A stretch of 64,000 nucleotides of DNA from Mobilicoccus sp032056465. Lineage in GTDB: Bacteria; Actinomycetota; Actinomycetes; Actinomycetales; Dermatophilaceae. The DNA lies in NCBI RefSeq assembly GCF_032056465.1, contig NZ_DAMBCL010000013.1; one strand, 5' to 3'. Position numbers and translations under genes: made by a program. Below are positions 62,043 to 64,000 of this stretch, piece after piece (position 1 is the stretch's first letter; each line of letters begins with the position of its first letter). The notes below the pieces were generated by a model. It did no database searches. It had not been told where the DNA came from and was given only the letters and a program-made list of their open reading frames with translations.

Positions 62043-64000
62043 TGTCCCACGGCGCGATGGGGTTGCCGACCCACCGGGTCCCGTCCGGGACGTCCTCCCC
62101 CCTCAGGACGAGAGACGCGGGCCCGACCGAGGCACCGGTGCCGATCTGCGCCGCCGGGAGGACGACGCTGTTCGGCCCCAGGGTGGCACCGACACCGAGG
62201 GTCACGGTGTCGAGGCTCATCACCCGGTCATGGAAGAGATGGGTCTGGACGACGCAGCCGCGCCCGACGCTCGCGCCGTCGGCGAGGCGCACGAGGTCGG
62301 CCTCGGGGAGCCAGTACGTCTCGCACCACACGCCTCGACCGATGCGAGCGCCGAGGCTGCGCAACCAGACGGTGATCGTCGGGGACCCGGTGGCGGCCCA
62401 GGCGAACCACGGGCCCGCGAGCATCTCGACGAACGTGTCGGAGAGTTCGTTGAGCCACACGAACGCGCTCCACAGCGGGTGCTCGGACACCGCGATCCGT
62501 CGGATGATGAGCCATTTGGCCAGGCTCGTGACGACGGCGGCGATCGCGCCCGCGCCCAGCACGACGACACCCCCGAGCAGGAGAGCGGCGGGCAGGCCGA
62601 ACGCGGCGAGCGCGACGAAGGCGTAGGCGACGAGCACCCCGAGCGCGACGCTGCAGACCACCGGCACGAGGCGGCAGACCTCGACGAGCCCGCGGTAGAC
62701 GCGCAGGATCGGCGTGGGCGAGTACGTGCGTTCGTCGACGCTCTCGGTGGCGATGCGCCGGAGCTTCACCGGTGGGCTGCCGAGCCACGAGGTGCCCGAC
62801 TTCGACTTGTGCGGGGCGGCCGACAGGACGGCGACGAGCCCGTCCTTGGGGACCTTGCGACCGGCCGCGGCCATCCCGGAGTTGCCGAGGAAGGCGCGCT
62901 TGCCGACGCGGGCACGACCGACACGCATCCAGCCACCGCGCAGGTCGTAGGACGCGACGAGGGTGTCGTCGGCGAGGAACGCGCCGTCGCCGATCTTCGT
63001 CATGCACGGCAGGAGGAGCACCGTCGAGGCCTCGACCCCACGCCCCACGTCGGCGCCGAGCGCGCGGAGCCACCCCGGCGTGAGCTGGCTCGCGTAGATC
63101 GGGAAGAGCAGCGTGCGCGCCATGTCGAGGGTGCGTTCGGTGATCCAGATCTGCCACCCCACGCGGCTGCGCACCGCGTGGTGCCCTTCACGGACGCCGA
63201 TCGCGCACAGCCGCACGACGACGAGGACGACGAGGGCGAACCCGAGCATCCCGACGATCGTCGCGAGCGGGGTGAGGGCGAGGGTGGCGGGGAGGGCGCT
63301 GCCGAGGACGTCGACGTCCCGCGACGGACGCAGGAGCAGCCACAGCGCCGGGAGGAACCCGATGATCGGCAGGAAGGACAGGAGGATCCCGGTGACGGCG
63401 TAGACCGCGACCCACCACCGCGCACGGACGGGCCGGTGGTCGGGCCACTCCCCCACGACCTTGCGCGCGGAGGACGGGGACGCGGGTGAGCCGGCCCACA
63501 CCTGGCCGGCGGGCACGAGACCGTGGACGGCCGATCCGGCCGAGACGACCGCCCCCTTGCCCACCGAGGCACCGGGCAGCAGGATGCTGCGCGCGCCGAT
63601 CGAGGCGTGGGAGGCGACCCGGACATGGCCGACGTGGAACTCCTCGCCCTCGACCCAGTGCCCGGAGAGGTCGACCTCGGGCTCGATCGCGGCCCCGCCG
63701 CCGAGGGTGAGCATGCCCGTCACCGGGGGGACCGCATGCATGTCGACGCCGCGACCCACGCTGGCGCCGAGCCACCGGGCGTAGTTGAGCATCCAGGGGG
63801 CGCTCATCATCGAGGTCGCGCCGATGCTCTCGGCGAACTTCTCACACCCCCAGACGGACAGGTGCACCCGACCGGCGCGCGGGTAGGTGCCGGGCCGCAG
63901 CCCCCGCAGGCACACGCGGCTCACGAGTACCGAGAGACCGATCTGCCCGACCGGAGTCCACCCCACGAGCAGACCGACCGCGAGGAACGCCCACGACGTG
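62026..64000 (-). CDS. Pls/PosA-type non-ribosomal peptide synthetase, C-terminal part (5' end beyond window)
   Basis: 657 visible residues, open to the right edge. Three left-handed beta-helix (hexapeptide-repeat) modules lie at about 75-173, 313-411 and 548-647 of the visible part (GASVGRGV.., GADVGRGV.., GARIGRGV.. starts), separated by multi-helix membrane blocks at about 195-270 and 443-496; a hydrophobic stretch also opens the visible part. This is the NRPS terminal domain (TIGR02353-like) found in epsilon-poly-lysine synthetase-type enzymes, where it elongates the polymer from the carrier domain. Adenylation and carrier domains would lie beyond the window. Its stop overlaps the start of the M1 peptidase gene. 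A phosphopantetheinyl transferase gene is 1.4 kb away. Confidence 0.85.
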   Translation of the reverse strand, partial: TSWAFLAVGLLVGWTPVGQIGLSVLVSRVCLRGLRPGTYPRAGRVHLSVWGCEKFAESIGATSMMSAPWMLNYARWLGASVGRGVDMHAVPPVTGMLTLGGGAAIEPEVDLSGHWVEGEEFHVGHVRVASHASIGARSILLPGASVGKGAVVSAGSAVHGLVPAGQVWAGSPASPSSARKVVGEWPDHRPVRARWWVAVYAVTGILLSFLPIIGFLPALWLLLRPSRDVDVLGSALPATLALTPLATIVGMLGFALVVLVVVRLCAIGVREGHHAVRSRVGWQIWITERTLDMARTLLFPIYASQLTPGWLRALGADVGRGVEASTVLLLPCMTKIGDGAFLADDTLVASYDLRGGWMRVGRARVGKRAFLGNSGMAAAGRKVPKDGLVAVLSAAPHKSKSGTSWLGSPPVKLRRIATESVDERTYSPTPILRVYRGLVEVCRLVPVVCSVALGVLVAYAFVALAAFGLPAALLLGGVVVLGAGAIAAVVTSLAKWLIIRRIAVSEHPLWSAFVWLNELSDTFVEMLAGPWFAWAATGSPTITVWLRSLGARIGRGVWCETYWLPEADLVRLADGASVGRGCVVQTHLFHDRVMSLDTVTLGVGATLGPNSVVLPAAQIGTGASVGPASLVLRGEDVPDGTRWVGNPIAPWDSDDHA

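Overview
The window is one continuous stretch of very GC-rich chromosome from an actinobacterium. The evidence is a paired ClpP1/ClpP2, a mycothiol-dependent nitroreductase homologue, group II truncated haemoglobin GlbO, DUF3618 and actinobacterial holin-like proteins, frequent GTG starts, and apparently leaderless promoters. The gene complement fits Micrococcales (Dermatophilaceae-like) best, but that placement is inference. There are no insertion sequences, phage genes or CRISPR arrays. A run of 10 N (42498-42507) marks an assembly gap inside malQ.

Layout. 1-1433 (-): broken asparagine-synthetase-like gene running off the left edge. 1839-4827: M20 peptidase and acyl-CoA ligase (+). 4870-6865 (-): FAD monooxygenase and a secreted lectin-like protein. 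6933-14853 (-): complete kdpFABC-kdpDE potassium uptake and sensing locus, including the 28-residue kdpF. 14960-18399 (-): thioesterase, glycosyltransferase and alanine symporter. 18621-21332 (+): valS. 21439-27221: GGDEF-EAL protein and dehydrogenase (-) divergent from a mannitol-type PTS gene (+). 27299-31817 (-): clpX, clpP2, clpP1, tig, followed by tRNA-Pro (-) and tRNA-Gly (+). 32400-35768 (-): a three-gene overlapping operon (DUF3618, holin-like, helical-repeat protein) preceded by a SpoIIE-type phosphatase. 35880-46459: nitroreductase homologue (-), pepN and an MFS exporter (+), malQ (-), mscS, glbO and alpha-glucosidase (+). 46492-53943: hypothetical protein and thioesterase (-), tesB (+), RluA-type synthase, ettA and ssb (-), and two dynamin-like GTPases that continue to 55862 (-). 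56213-59668: a small orphan gene (+), a lipoprotein and tRNA-Arg (-), and an intracellular PHB depolymerase (+). 59785-64000: phosphopantetheinyl transferase (+), M1 peptidase and the C-terminal part of a Pls/PosA-type NRPS (-) running off the right edge.

How the parts relate. From 18.6 to 52 kb the backbone order (valS; clpX-clpP2-clpP1-tig; Rv2466c-like; pepN; glbO; aglA-like; Rv2474c/Rv2475c-like; ettA; ssb) matches the Mycobacterium tuberculosis Rv2448c-Rv2478c region as I remember it. Accessory genes (c-di-GMP protein, PTS, stress operon, malQ/mscS, tesB/rluA) are inserted between the conserved blocks. The most interesting regulatory signals are: a SigF/SigB-type promoter in front of the DUF3618 operon next to a SpoIIE phosphatase; four genes whose start codon lies exactly 7 nt after a TANNNT -10 box (leaderless signature); a near-consensus promoter with an overlapping palindrome before the PTS gene; and tandem TTGAC repeats before kdpF. 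The most interesting protein context is the Pls/PosA NRPS terminal region, overlapped by an M1 peptidase with a phosphopantetheinyl transferase gene beside it.
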